From: M2408 sp044348665
GTDB lineage: Bacteria > Bacteroidota > Bacteroidia > Flavobacteriales_D > Crocinitomicaceae
NCBI GenBank assembly: GCA_044348665.1
Contig: JBIKSI010000166.1
Span: 1-6,249, forward strand
Direction of reading: 5' to 3'
Length of the DNA stretch: 6,249 bases
Shown here piece by piece: positions 1 to 6,200 of the stretch. The notes beneath the pieces were generated by a model. That model worked only from the letters and a program-made list of their open reading frames with translations. It searched no databases and was not told the DNA's origin. Both the position numbers and the translations under genes were made by a program. Position 1 is the stretch's first letter. Each line of letters opens with the position of its first letter.

Positions 1-24
1 TCATATTTATTTTATTTTAAGGGA

Positions 25-2262
25 TTACTTATTTTTTAAATTTGACTGTAAAGTCCATTTTAAACTCAACAGAAAATTTATTCCTTGATTAGAAAGGTCA
101 ATGTCTTTAAGCCTTGACAAATGATTTATGTATTGTTCGTTTAAGACATTTCTAATTGCAAAATCTATTTCAAAAGGATTTTTTGTTTCGATTTTTGTTT
201 TAATAGATAAATTAATCAAGTTGTAAGCCTTTGATTTGGTTTCATAAAAAGCGACATGATCTTGTTTGAAGTGATAACTATGACTTAGAACGAATTGATC
301 TACTTTAATTTTACCTTTCATTTTTATATTAAATTTTAGAAAAGTATTTATTCTATTTTGAGGAATTTGTGGTAAATTATTCCCTTGCTTACTCTCCATT
401 TTTAGAAAGGAATAAGAGGATTCAAAATGCAAATAATGTGCGAAATGCGGATGATAATGAATTCCAAAATCAGCACCATATAATTGCACATTTTCCTCTT
501 GCTCATACTGATAAACTTTGTATGCGCCTACAAATGAATCAATTGGATTTACATAAATGTAATTTTGAATCGAGTTGAAAAATGGATTAATGCTAAATGA
601 AATATGCTCATTATAAAATTCAAATAATGCATCCATTTGAGTCGCAATTTCTGGAATTAGATTTTTATTTCCAATTTCGTATCGAAGCGATCCATGGTGC
701 GTTCCGTTAGAAACTAATTCAGAAAAATGCGGCGTTCGGTAGGCGTTTGAGAAATTGAATCGCATCCTTGTTTTCTTAGAATTTCTTACTGCTCCTAAAG
801 AGTAGTTCAAATTATCATATTTTTTTGAAAGCAAATCATTTCCTTTAAATTCTCTTAAACTTTTTATGTTTCTTTTATCATACCTTATTCCAGCCTGAAA
901 GTTCCATTTTTTGTGTTCTAAATAAGAAATGAAATATGCACCATTATCAAAAGTTTTTCCATCTGGGATCAATAATTCCTCAGCGAATTTATCGTTTAAA
1001 TTTTCTTGATACATTCCTTGAAATCCAGCTAGAATTGAAAGTTTTTGTGAGAAAGAGTAGGAATATTTTAAATGATAAAGTGAATTTCTTAAATTCATAT
1101 TGATACTTGGAATCGTCAATTTATCTTCTAATTCAATCAAATTATTGAGTGTTCTTCCTAATAATAAACTAAGTTCTCCTTTTTTGAAAAAGTACTTTGA
1201 ATCAATAGAAAGGTATTGATTTTGAATTAATTGTGCAGGGATAGTTTGATTTCTACTTTGATATGAATATTGAAATTCACTCACATCAATGATAGAATCG
1301 TGCGTATGACCTGGAATTCCAATTCTATTGTTTATGAAATTGTATCTAAGATGTGTGATCCAATTTTTCTGATTAAAAGAGAGTGCTAATTTGATGTTTT
1401 GTTCAGAAAATCTTGAATTTCCAGCAAATAAGCCAGAAGGAAGTTTATAATCCGCTTGATTTGAATACAAGCCCGATAAGTTAAAGCGAACATGTTTTTT
1501 TGACAATTTATATTCCAAACGGTTGTTATGGCCTAAAGTATTTGATTCTAAAATGGACTGAATTTCAATTTCTTGTGTATTTTGCCCAGCATAATTGTCA
1601 TCTGAAAAATACAATACTCCTCCTAAAGCATCGGCTCCAAACTGCAGGGAAGAAGGTCCTTTTATGATTTCAACTTGATTAATTCCTAAGTCATTAACAC
1701 CCATTCCATGATCTCCTCCAAATTGCTGATTTTCAATCCTTAATCCATTTAGGTAAGTGACAACACGATTTCCTTGCAATCCACGAATGACCGGTTTTGA
1801 AATTCCTCCTCCAGTGCTTGAAATTGAAACGCCTGGAATAGTAGCCAAGGCTTCTCCCAAATTTGTGCCTGGAATGGATTTTAACTCGTCCATCTTCCGA
1901 ACTTCTAAGGAATTGACATTTTTTAATTCTGATTCATGCTGTCCACTTGAGGCCACCATTTCATCTAGTTCTAAATGATTTTCAACGAGATACAAATCTT
2001 TTGACTGATTTGTTTCTAAGCTTTCAAATAGGGTTTCATACAAAGGAGCACTAATTTTTACCTTCACTTTTTGAGGTAATTTTAAATTGAATTCAAATTC
2101 TCCCTTTTCATTTGTCTGAGTTCCGATTTCAAAATCAAGAATATAAACGGAGGCAAATGGAATGGGCTTATTTGTTTGCTGATCAAGAACTTTTCCCTTA
2201 AAGACTTGCGAAAAAGCACTGCTACTGATTAAAATCAGCAATGCTAAATTAAATTTTAACAT
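25..2262 (-). CDS. TonB-dependent outer-membrane receptor, ZnuD-like (probable metal uptake)
   Basis: A complete 745-residue outer-membrane receptor. Residues 1-19 form a signal peptide ending SSSAFSQ. Residues 20-95 are a CarboxypepD_reg-like domain (GKVLDQQTNKPIPFASVYI), common in Bacteroidota receptors. A TonB-box-like stretch (LELDEMVAS) follows near 97-105, then the plug at about 110-222 (KPVIRGLQGNRVV, 156-168; GGDHG, 182-186; VEIIKGPSSLQFGADALGG, 197-215) and a beta-barrel to the C-terminus. Features recalling ZnuD-type receptors are GIPGHTH (315-321), AYRTPHFSEL with THHG (507-524), LPQIPQNRI (630-638) and YINHLSRLKD near the end (711-720). Histidines cluster at 602-612. From the family I infer TonB/ExbBD-powered uptake of zinc or a similar metal, or of a metal complex; the ligand is not proven. 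It lies downstream of a His/Cys-rich exported protein on the same strand. No frameshift is visible. Assignment as a TonB receptor is nearly certain; the ZnuD-like subtype is likely. Confidence 0.95.
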   Translation of the reverse strand: MLKFNLALLILISSSAFSQVFKGKVLDQQTNKPIPFASVYILDFEIGTQTNEKGEFEFNLKLPQKVKVKISAPLYETLFESLETNQSKDLYLVENHLELDEMVASSGQHESELKNVNSLEVRKMDELKSIPGTNLGEALATIPGVSISSTGGGISKPVIRGLQGNRVVTYLNGLRIENQQFGGDHGMGVNDLGINQVEIIKGPSSLQFGADALGGVLYFSDDNYAGQNTQEIEIQSILESNTLGHNNRLEYKLSKKHVRFNLSGLYSNQADYKLPSGLFAGNSRFSEQNIKLALSFNQKNWITHLRYNFINNRIGIPGHTHDSIIDVSEFQYSYQSRNQTIPAQLIQNQYLSIDSKYFFKKGELSLLLGRTLNNLIELEDKLTIPSINMNLRNSLYHLKYSYSFSQKLSILAGFQGMYQENLNDKFAEELLIPDGKTFDNGAYFISYLEHKKWNFQAGIRYDKRNIKSLREFKGNDLLSKKYDNLNYSLGAVRNSKKTRMRFNFSNAYRTPHFSELVSNGTHHGSLRYEIGNKNLIPEIATQMDALFEFYNEHISFSINPFFNSIQNYIYVNPIDSFVGAYKVYQYEQEENVQLYGADFGIHYHPHFAHYLHFESSYSFLKMESKQGNNLPQIPQNRINTFLKFNIKMKGKIKVDQFVLSHSYHFKQDHVAFYETKSKAYNLINLSIKTKIETKNPFEIDFAIRNVLNEQYINHLSRLKDIDLSNQGINFLLSLKWTLQSNLKNK

Positions 2263-2324
2263 GTTTTTGAAATATATGTCGTCAAATTTTCATAAAACTA
2301 GAATAGAATTATGAGCCAACTAAT

Positions 2325-2339
2325 AAGATAACTTATCTT
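2325..2339. promoter_or_regulatory. Perfect 15-base palindrome upstream of the receptor gene; possible operator
   Basis: AAGATAACTTATCTT is a perfect inverted repeat of AAGATAA around a single C, 63-77 bases before the receptor start. Its left part ATAACTTA (2328-2335) is also inverted at 2365-2372 (TAAGTTAT), giving a second possible dyad. The GATAA/TTATC halves loosely resemble hexamers of Fur-family boxes, but there is no full Fur consensus. A role as a metalloregulator site is inference from its position before a probable metal receptor. Confidence 0.35.
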
Positions 2340-2396
2340 TAAATACTTTGATTTAAGAGATAGTTAAGTTATGCACAATGATGTTTTATGAATATT

Positions 2397-2404
2397 CAAA
2401 ATTA
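2397..2404 (-). promoter_or_regulatory. Possible -7 element for the receptor gene
   Basis: On the minus strand this reads TAATTTTG, matching the Bacteroidota -7 consensus TAnnTTTG. No TTG sits at the expected 17-23 base spacing upstream, and the receptor start is about 134 bases away. The 15-base palindrome would then lie in the leader. It is the only exact -7 match on this strand in the 208-base gap, but the sequence is so AT-rich that chance is a serious alternative. Confidence 0.22.
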
Positions 2405-2426
2405 CAATGGTATACAAATTGTTTAC

Positions 2427-2444
2427 TTTTGAATTTCTTCAAAA
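2427..2444. terminator. AT-rich hairpin just after the small His/Cys-rich gene; weak terminator candidate
   Basis: TTTTGAA and TTCAAAA form a perfect 7-base-pair stem with a 4-base loop, about 26 bases downstream of the stop of the small minus-strand gene. The stem has one G-C pair and no clear T-tract follows on the minus strand, so an intrinsic terminator is doubtful. It could instead be a 3'-end stabilising structure or chance. Confidence 0.2.
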
Positions 2445-2470
2445 ATCCAATCATTTATGTGCATTAAAAT

Positions 2471-2779
2471 TTAAGAAATCACAGGAGGACCGCGGTAAAG
2501 AGATCTTGAAGAAGGAATTAAATCTAAAGAAGTGAAATGCGAACTAGTTACAGATCCCTCACTTTTTTCAAAAAATAATTGTGTGAAATTTTCGTAGTCA
2601 AGTTGAAATAAATCGAAGTCACAAATTGAACATGAGCTTTCAAAATTTGAAAATTCATCATGATTTCTTTCTTCTTGATGTGAATGGTGAATTTCATCGC
2701 AAGAATGCCACAAATCTTTCGGAGACAGCAAAAAGCCGAAGGAAAAAATTAATAGTATTGCAAGAAATTTGAATTTCAT
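2471..2779 (-). CDS. Small exported His/Cys-rich protein with C-terminal RGPP motif
   Basis: A 102-residue protein of unknown function. Residues 1-19 are a hydrophobic signal peptide or N-terminal anchor (KFKFLAILLIFSFGFLLSP). The next part is rich in potential metal ligands: H25, C27, H31, H32, H34 and H40 (WHSCDEIHHSHQEERNH), followed by a CSIC pair (C50, C53) and CDFDLFQLDY. The chain ends SLYRGPPVIS with RGPP at 96-99. From memory, small Bacteroidota proteins with a His-rich N-terminal part, a CxxC and an RGPP tail occur beside TonB-dependent receptors; that is recollection, not a search. The arrangement recalls DUF2946 proteins beside copper receptors in Proteobacteria, but I do not claim homology. 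The gene starts 22 bases after the endonuclease stop and ends 208 bases before the receptor. I infer periplasmic or membrane-attached metal binding. The ATG at 2779 is chosen because it gives an intact signal sequence. Confidence 0.8.
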   Translation of the reverse strand: MKFKFLAILLIFSFGFLLSPKDLWHSCDEIHHSHQEERNHDEFSNFESSCSICDFDLFQLDYENFTQLFFEKSEGSVTSSHFTSLDLIPSSRSLYRGPPVIS

Positions 2780-2783
2780 ATCA

Positions 2784-2791
2784 CAAAGTTA
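2784..2791 (-). promoter_or_regulatory. Possible -7 element directly before the small His/Cys-rich gene
   Basis: The minus strand reads TAACTTTG, an exact match to TAnnTTTG, only 4 bases before the ATG. Transcription from it would give a leaderless or nearly leaderless mRNA. There is no TTG at the expected -33 position. Co-transcription from the endonuclease promoter is the simpler alternative. Confidence 0.3.
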
Positions 2792-2801
2792 ATAAAAAAT
2801 C

Positions 2802-4058
2802 TTAATCTAACACTTGAATTGATTTTTCATTTTCAATAATCATGGAAGCTGTACCGTTGTGTTCGGATATTTTCCCTGTAAAGCAAACCTTTTTGTTGAC
2901 TAAATAAACATCTGGTTCATAAGAAAAGTTTTTTAAACTCGATTTAAAAATGGAAACAGAAAATATCTGATTAGGGAATTTTTTATCTAAGTTGATAAAA
3001 ACGTGACCTTTTTCATGTTTTTTTATACTTACAGTTGTGCCACAAACCGTTCTAATTTTAGAGTCACCAATAAAATTTTTAAAATCATAGGTATTTATTG
3101 CACTTTTTGGCATTTCTTTCTCAGTGAGCGCAAGCACATCGCCTTTTTCTTTTTTAGGCATCCAATAAATTAATTCAAAATTACTTTCAATTCGTTTTTG
3201 GACTGAATCGACTAAATTCGGATAAAAATTAAATGCCAACTTTTCTTCTACTGCATCTATGCTTACCGCAAAGCTTTCAATTGGTTTTTCAATTTTTTGG
3301 TTTGGCATTAAAAAGGCAATTCCGCGCTTATTTTTTGGGTCATAAGCAATTTTCACATATTCTTTTGGAATAGAAGGTTTGTTTTTTGCACGTTCTATTT
3401 TTGGTAAATCATCTTTGAGAATTGGTGCAGTGTAAACTATTAAATGCGTGTTGTTTTCTTCCACATATTCACGCATCCAACCTTCTAGTTCTGCCCATTT
3501 TCCTCGATTGAAATCTGCTTTTTGAGGCGACATATTTGAGTAATAGTAGGATTCTGACAAGGATTTTGCCGACCATCTAAAATCAGCAGATGGTGCTAAA
3601 TGTCCTCTGTCAAAACCAAATCCATCGTAGCTAAATGTGCTATCCTCATTCATGGTACGAACAAAATAATCTGCTTCCTCAGCTGAGCCGGTACTCACTT
3701 TTTCGTCGATTCTAAAATCATTTGTTCTTGAAGTATTGCCCTCCATAATATCTGGTGTAATGATATGCATGACCCAATTCGCTTGCTTGTGAGCCTCGTT
3801 GTAGGACAAAATTAAAGCAGCATGTTTTACAATTTCTTCTTTAATTTTTAACGTATCTTGTTTTTTTGGCAAACCAATTTCCATCATTTTTTCTTGCACC
3901 CAAGTAAGCTTTAAATCTTCTTTTTGAAGGTACAAATTGTCTTTTATATTATTAATGGAGTCTATTTTTCGATCAATTTTTGCAATTTTTTGCTCCAACG
4001 TTTGAGCTTGAAAGAAAAATAAATTAATTGAGACTAGAACACTTAGTAAATATTTCAT
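2802..4058 (-). CDS. Secreted DNA/RNA non-specific endonuclease (NUC family) with C-terminal OB-fold-like domain
   Basis: A complete 418-residue protein. Residues 1-19 are a signal peptide (MKYLLSVLVSINLFFFQAQ), so it acts in the periplasm or outside the cell. Residues 21-60 are charged and helical, probably a short coiled coil. The catalytic ββα-metal domain spans about 90-300. It has the DRGH signature at 150-153 (general-base H153), then NMSPQ (175-179) and FNRGKW...LE, giving N184, W188 and E192; the N-to-W and N-to-E spacings match N119, W123 and E127 of Serratia nuclease. It is expected to cut single- and double-stranded DNA and RNA using a divalent metal. Residues about 320-418 (TVCGTTVSIKKHEKGHVFINLD, then VCFTGKISEH) look like an OB fold, probably for nucleic-acid binding. 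No immunity protein is visible, consistent with export. A good promoter lies upstream. A nutrient-scavenging role is likely. Confidence 0.93.
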   Translation of the reverse strand: MKYLLSVLVSINLFFFQAQTLEQKIAKIDRKIDSINNIKDNLYLQKEDLKLTWVQEKMMEIGLPKKQDTLKIKEEIVKHAALILSYNEAHKQANWVMHIITPDIMEGNTSRTNDFRIDEKVSTGSAEEADYFVRTMNEDSTFSYDGFGFDRGHLAPSADFRWSAKSLSESYYYSNMSPQKADFNRGKWAELEGWMREYVEENNTHLIVYTAPILKDDLPKIERAKNKPSIPKEYVKIAYDPKNKRGIAFLMPNQKIEKPIESFAVSIDAVEEKLAFNFYPNLVDSVQKRIESNFELIYWMPKKEKGDVLALTEKEMPKSAINTYDFKNFIGDSKIRTVCGTTVSIKKHEKGHVFINLDKKFPNQIFSVSIFKSSLKNFSYEPDVYLVNKKVCFTGKISEHNGTASMIIENEKSIQVLD

Positions 4059-4072
4059 GTTTTAATTTTACA

Positions 4073-4104
4073 CAAATTTACTATAATTCTGAAGGAAAGT
4101 CAAA
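4073..4104 (-). promoter_or_regulatory. Promoter of the endonuclease gene (Bacteroidota type)
   Basis: On the minus strand, TTTG (4104-4101) is followed after 20 bases by TAAATTTG (4080-4073). Both elements fit the Bacteroidota sigma consensus TTTG / TAnnTTTG with normal spacing. The ATG lies 14 bases after the -7 box, so the leader would be short. It may also serve the small gene downstream. Confidence 0.65.
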
Positions 4105-4131
4105 TAAATAATTAGCAAGATAGTTTGAAAT

Positions 4132-4162
4132 TTTCAAAATAGTTTTATTTTCAGTAAATTTG
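4132..4162 (+). promoter_or_regulatory. Promoter of prfC (Bacteroidota type)
   Basis: TAAATTTG at 4155-4162 exactly matches the -7 consensus. The only -33 candidate at suitable spacing is a one-mismatch TTTC at 4132-4135, 19 bases upstream; a true TTG at 4125-4127 is 27 bases away and too far. The prfC ATG begins 15 bases after the -7 box, giving a very short leader with no obvious Shine-Dalgarno sequence. Confidence 0.5.
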
Positions 4163-4177
4163 CAGCGATTTAGAGAT

Positions 4178-5782
4178 ATGAAAAACACAGAAGCAATAGA
4201 AAAAAGAAGAACTTTTGGAATTATAGCCCATCCAGATGCTGGTAAAACCACTTTAACTGAAAAATTACTGCTTTTTGGTGGAGCGATTCAGACAGCTGGT
4301 GCAGTGAAAAATAATAAAATCAAAAAAACCGCAACCTCCGATTTCATGGAAATTGAAAAACAAAGAGGGATTTCTGTTGCAACTTCTGTGATGGCTTTTG
4401 AATATGGCGGAAAACAAGTAAATATTTTAGATACTCCTGGGCACAAGGATTTCGCCGAAGATACATACAGAACATTGACTGCCGTTGATAGTGTGATTTT
4501 AGTAATCGACTGTGCCAATGGTGTTGAAACGCAAACGGAAAAACTGATGGAGGTTTGTCGTATGAGAAATACTCCAGTTATCATATTTGTAAACAAAATG
4601 GACCGAGAAGGGAAGGATGCTTTTACACTATTGGATGAATTAGAAGAAAAATTGGACATCAAAGTTCGTCCTCTTACTTGGCCAATTGGAATGGGTGATC
4701 GTTTTAAAGGAGTTTACAATATTTACGACCAAAACATTAATCTTTTTCAAGCAAATAAAACTAAAATCTCTAAAGAAATAGTTTCCTTATCAGATATTAA
4801 TTCTTCTGAACTTGATGAATTAGTGGGTGAAAACCCTGCGAATGAATTGCGTGAAGAATTGGAAATGATTGCAGGTGTTTACGATGCTTTTGATCGTGAA
4901 AAATACCTTTCAGGTGAAGTGGCGCCAGTATTTTTTGGCTCAGCTGTAAATAACTTCGGAATTCAAGAATTATTGGATACTTTTATTCGAATTTCCCCTT
5001 CACCACGAGGACGAGAAACTGATTTGCGTTTTGTGAATCCGTCTGACGATAAATTTTCAGGCTTTGTTTTTAAAATTCATGCGAATTTAGATCCAAAACA
5101 CAGAGATAGAATCGCTTTTTTAAGAATTGTATCTGGAAAATTTGAACGAAATACGTTTTACAATCACGTTCGTTTGGACAAAAAATTCAAATTCCCGAAT
5201 CCAACTTCCTTCATGGCACAAGATAAATCTGTGATCGATGAAGCATTTCCTGGCGATGTGATTGGTTTATACGATACAGGAAATTTCAAAATTGGAGATA
5301 CCTTGACCGAAGGAGAAAAAATGATGTACAAAGGAATCCCGAGTTTTTCACCAGAGATTTTCCAAGAATTGGAGAACTTAGATCCAATGAAATCAAAACA
5401 ATTGGAAAAAGGAATTCGCCAATTGACAGACGAAGGTGTTGCTCAAATGTTCATTCAACAACCAGGAAACCGAAAAATCGTTGGAACGGTTGGTCAACTA
5501 CAATTCGAAGTGATTGCGCATCGTTTGCAGCATGAATATGGTGCGTCTTGTCGATTTGTTCCCAAAAATTATTTCAAAGCTTGTTGGATTACAACAGATC
5601 ATCCAGAAGTATTAGCACGTTTTTTACAAGCCAAAACAGGTAATATTGCCAAAGACAAAGATGATAATTTTGTTTTTCTTGCAGAAACCACATTTTTACT
5701 TCAAATGGCAGAACGAGATTACCCTGAATTGACATTTCATACAACATCAGATTTTAAATTAAATGCTGTAAATGCATTGTAA
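4178..5782 (+). CDS. prfC: Peptide chain release factor 3 (RF3), GTPase
   Basis: A 534-residue translational GTPase that helps RF1/RF2 leave the ribosome after peptide release; cytoplasmic. Numbering from the ATG: G1 AHPDAGKT (17-24), the RF3-typical switch I SDFMEIEKQRGISV (54-67), G3 DTPGHKDF (85-92), G4 NKMD (139-142) and G5 region FFGSAVNNFG (252-261). Domain II follows (about 290-375), then the RF3 C-terminal domain ending PELTFHTTSDFKLNAVNAL. HPDAGKT and EKQRGISV separate RF3 from EF-G and other members, and the length is close to E. coli RF3 (529). The open frame extends upstream to a TTG at 4160, but that codon lies within the -7 box and would add only LQRFRD, so I take ATG 4178. Divergent from the endonuclease gene, apparently monocistronic. 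All GTPase motifs are intact. Confidence 0.96.
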   Translation: MKNTEAIEKRRTFGIIAHPDAGKTTLTEKLLLFGGAIQTAGAVKNNKIKKTATSDFMEIEKQRGISVATSVMAFEYGGKQVNILDTPGHKDFAEDTYRTLTAVDSVILVIDCANGVETQTEKLMEVCRMRNTPVIIFVNKMDREGKDAFTLLDELEEKLDIKVRPLTWPIGMGDRFKGVYNIYDQNINLFQANKTKISKEIVSLSDINSSELDELVGENPANELREELEMIAGVYDAFDREKYLSGEVAPVFFGSAVNNFGIQELLDTFIRISPSPRGRETDLRFVNPSDDKFSGFVFKIHANLDPKHRDRIAFLRIVSGKFERNTFYNHVRLDKKFKFPNPTSFMAQDKSVIDEAFPGDVIGLYDTGNFKIGDTLTEGEKMMYKGIPSFSPEIFQELENLDPMKSKQLEKGIRQLTDEGVAQMFIQQPGNRKIVGTVGQLQFEVIAHRLQHEYGASCRFVPKNYFKACWITTDHPEVLARFLQAKTGNIAKDKDDNFVFLAETTFLLQMAERDYPELTFHTTSDFKLNAVNAL

Positions 5783-6113
5783 GATTTAATTTATTAATGG
5801 CCTTGTGAATAGAAATTCAGGAGGAAATTGTAATTATGATCTTTTTTAGGATTGATTTCCATTACTGCGCTAAGGTTTAGTCTTTACTGTCAAATCAGCA
5901 AGACCAAGAAGATGGATTAAAAGTTATAAAAAATACAAATAAACTCGTAACTTATTAAACAAAGTTTGTATTTTTGGAAAGGCTGCTATTTTGGCAGATT
6001 GCTGTGAACAAAGACTTTTTTTGACCAAACTTTATAATTGTAAAGAAACATACAAGTGATGGAATATTAAAACATGAAAAAAAATGAAAAAAATAAATCA
6101 TTACATTGTTTAC
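5783..6113. other. Gene-poor stretch between prfC and the insertion-sequence end
   Basis: About 330 bases with no convincing gene. It contains a 22-codon minus-strand open frame (5862 to 5794, starting MEINPKKDHNYNF), a 14-codon plus-strand frame (5836-5880) behind AGGAGG, and in the same frame after its TAG a 25-codon stretch to a TAA at 5956. None has recognisable domain content. An isolated TATTTTTG (5969-5976) matches the -7 consensus but lacks a -33 element. AAAGTTTG (5961-5968) and CAAACTTT (6026-6033) are 8-base inverted repeats 57 bases apart. No T-tract terminator with a strong GC stem is visible after prfC. The stretch may include decayed coding sequence. Confidence 0.5.
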
Positions 6114-6149
6114 TGTATGGTTTATAATAGTCCCAAAATCTTGGACAAC

Positions 6150-6200
6150 TTTTTATCAAAGTTAAGGTGTTTTTAGGACACTTTTTTGTTTTGATAAAAA
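6150..6200. repeat. Nested stem-loop across the transposase stop codon
   Basis: TTTTTATCAAA (6150-6160) and TTTGATAAAAA (6190-6200) are perfect 11-base inverted repeats. Inside them AAGGTGT (6164-6170) pairs with ACACTTT (6178-6184) through 7 pairs including one G-T, around a 7-base loop. The structure covers the last nine codons and the stop of the transposase. It could end or protect the transposase mRNA or block transcription entering the element. There is no clean T-tract, so I list it as a repeat. Confidence 0.55.

Noticed and set aside
369..578. Plus-strand open frame of 69 codons
   Set aside because: It lies antisense within the receptor barrel, has no recognisable domain, and the receptor frame on the other strand is clearly the coding one.
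1757..1978. Plus-strand open frame of 73 codons
   Set aside because: It is the antisense of the conserved receptor plug domain; its proline-rich sequence is a by-product of that coding.
2389..2398. Ten-base palindrome TGAATATTCA
   Set aside because: It is short and AT-rich, with no second copy nearby; chance is the likely explanation.
2802..4058. Nuclease as a toxin or defence effector
   Set aside because: It has a signal peptide but no toxin delivery domains, and no immunity gene is adjacent; secreted scavenging nucleases of this family are common.
4160..4177. TTG start giving a six-residue longer RF3
   Set aside because: The codon falls inside a consensus -7 promoter box, and the added residues do not resemble RF3 N-termini; ATG 4178 fits better.
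4288..4662. Minus-strand open frame of 124 codons
   Set aside because: It is antisense to the conserved GTPase domain of prfC and has no domain or export signal of its own.
5836..5880. 14-codon plus-strand frame preceded by AGGAGG
   Set aside because: The Shine-Dalgarno-like sequence is striking, but Bacteroidota rarely depend on it and the peptide (MIFFRIDFHYCAKV) is too short to support a gene.
5961..6033. Inverted repeats AAAGTTTG / CAAACTTT as a terminator or structured RNA
   Set aside because: The 57-base separation and 8 low-GC pairs make a stable stem unlikely, and no T-tract follows.
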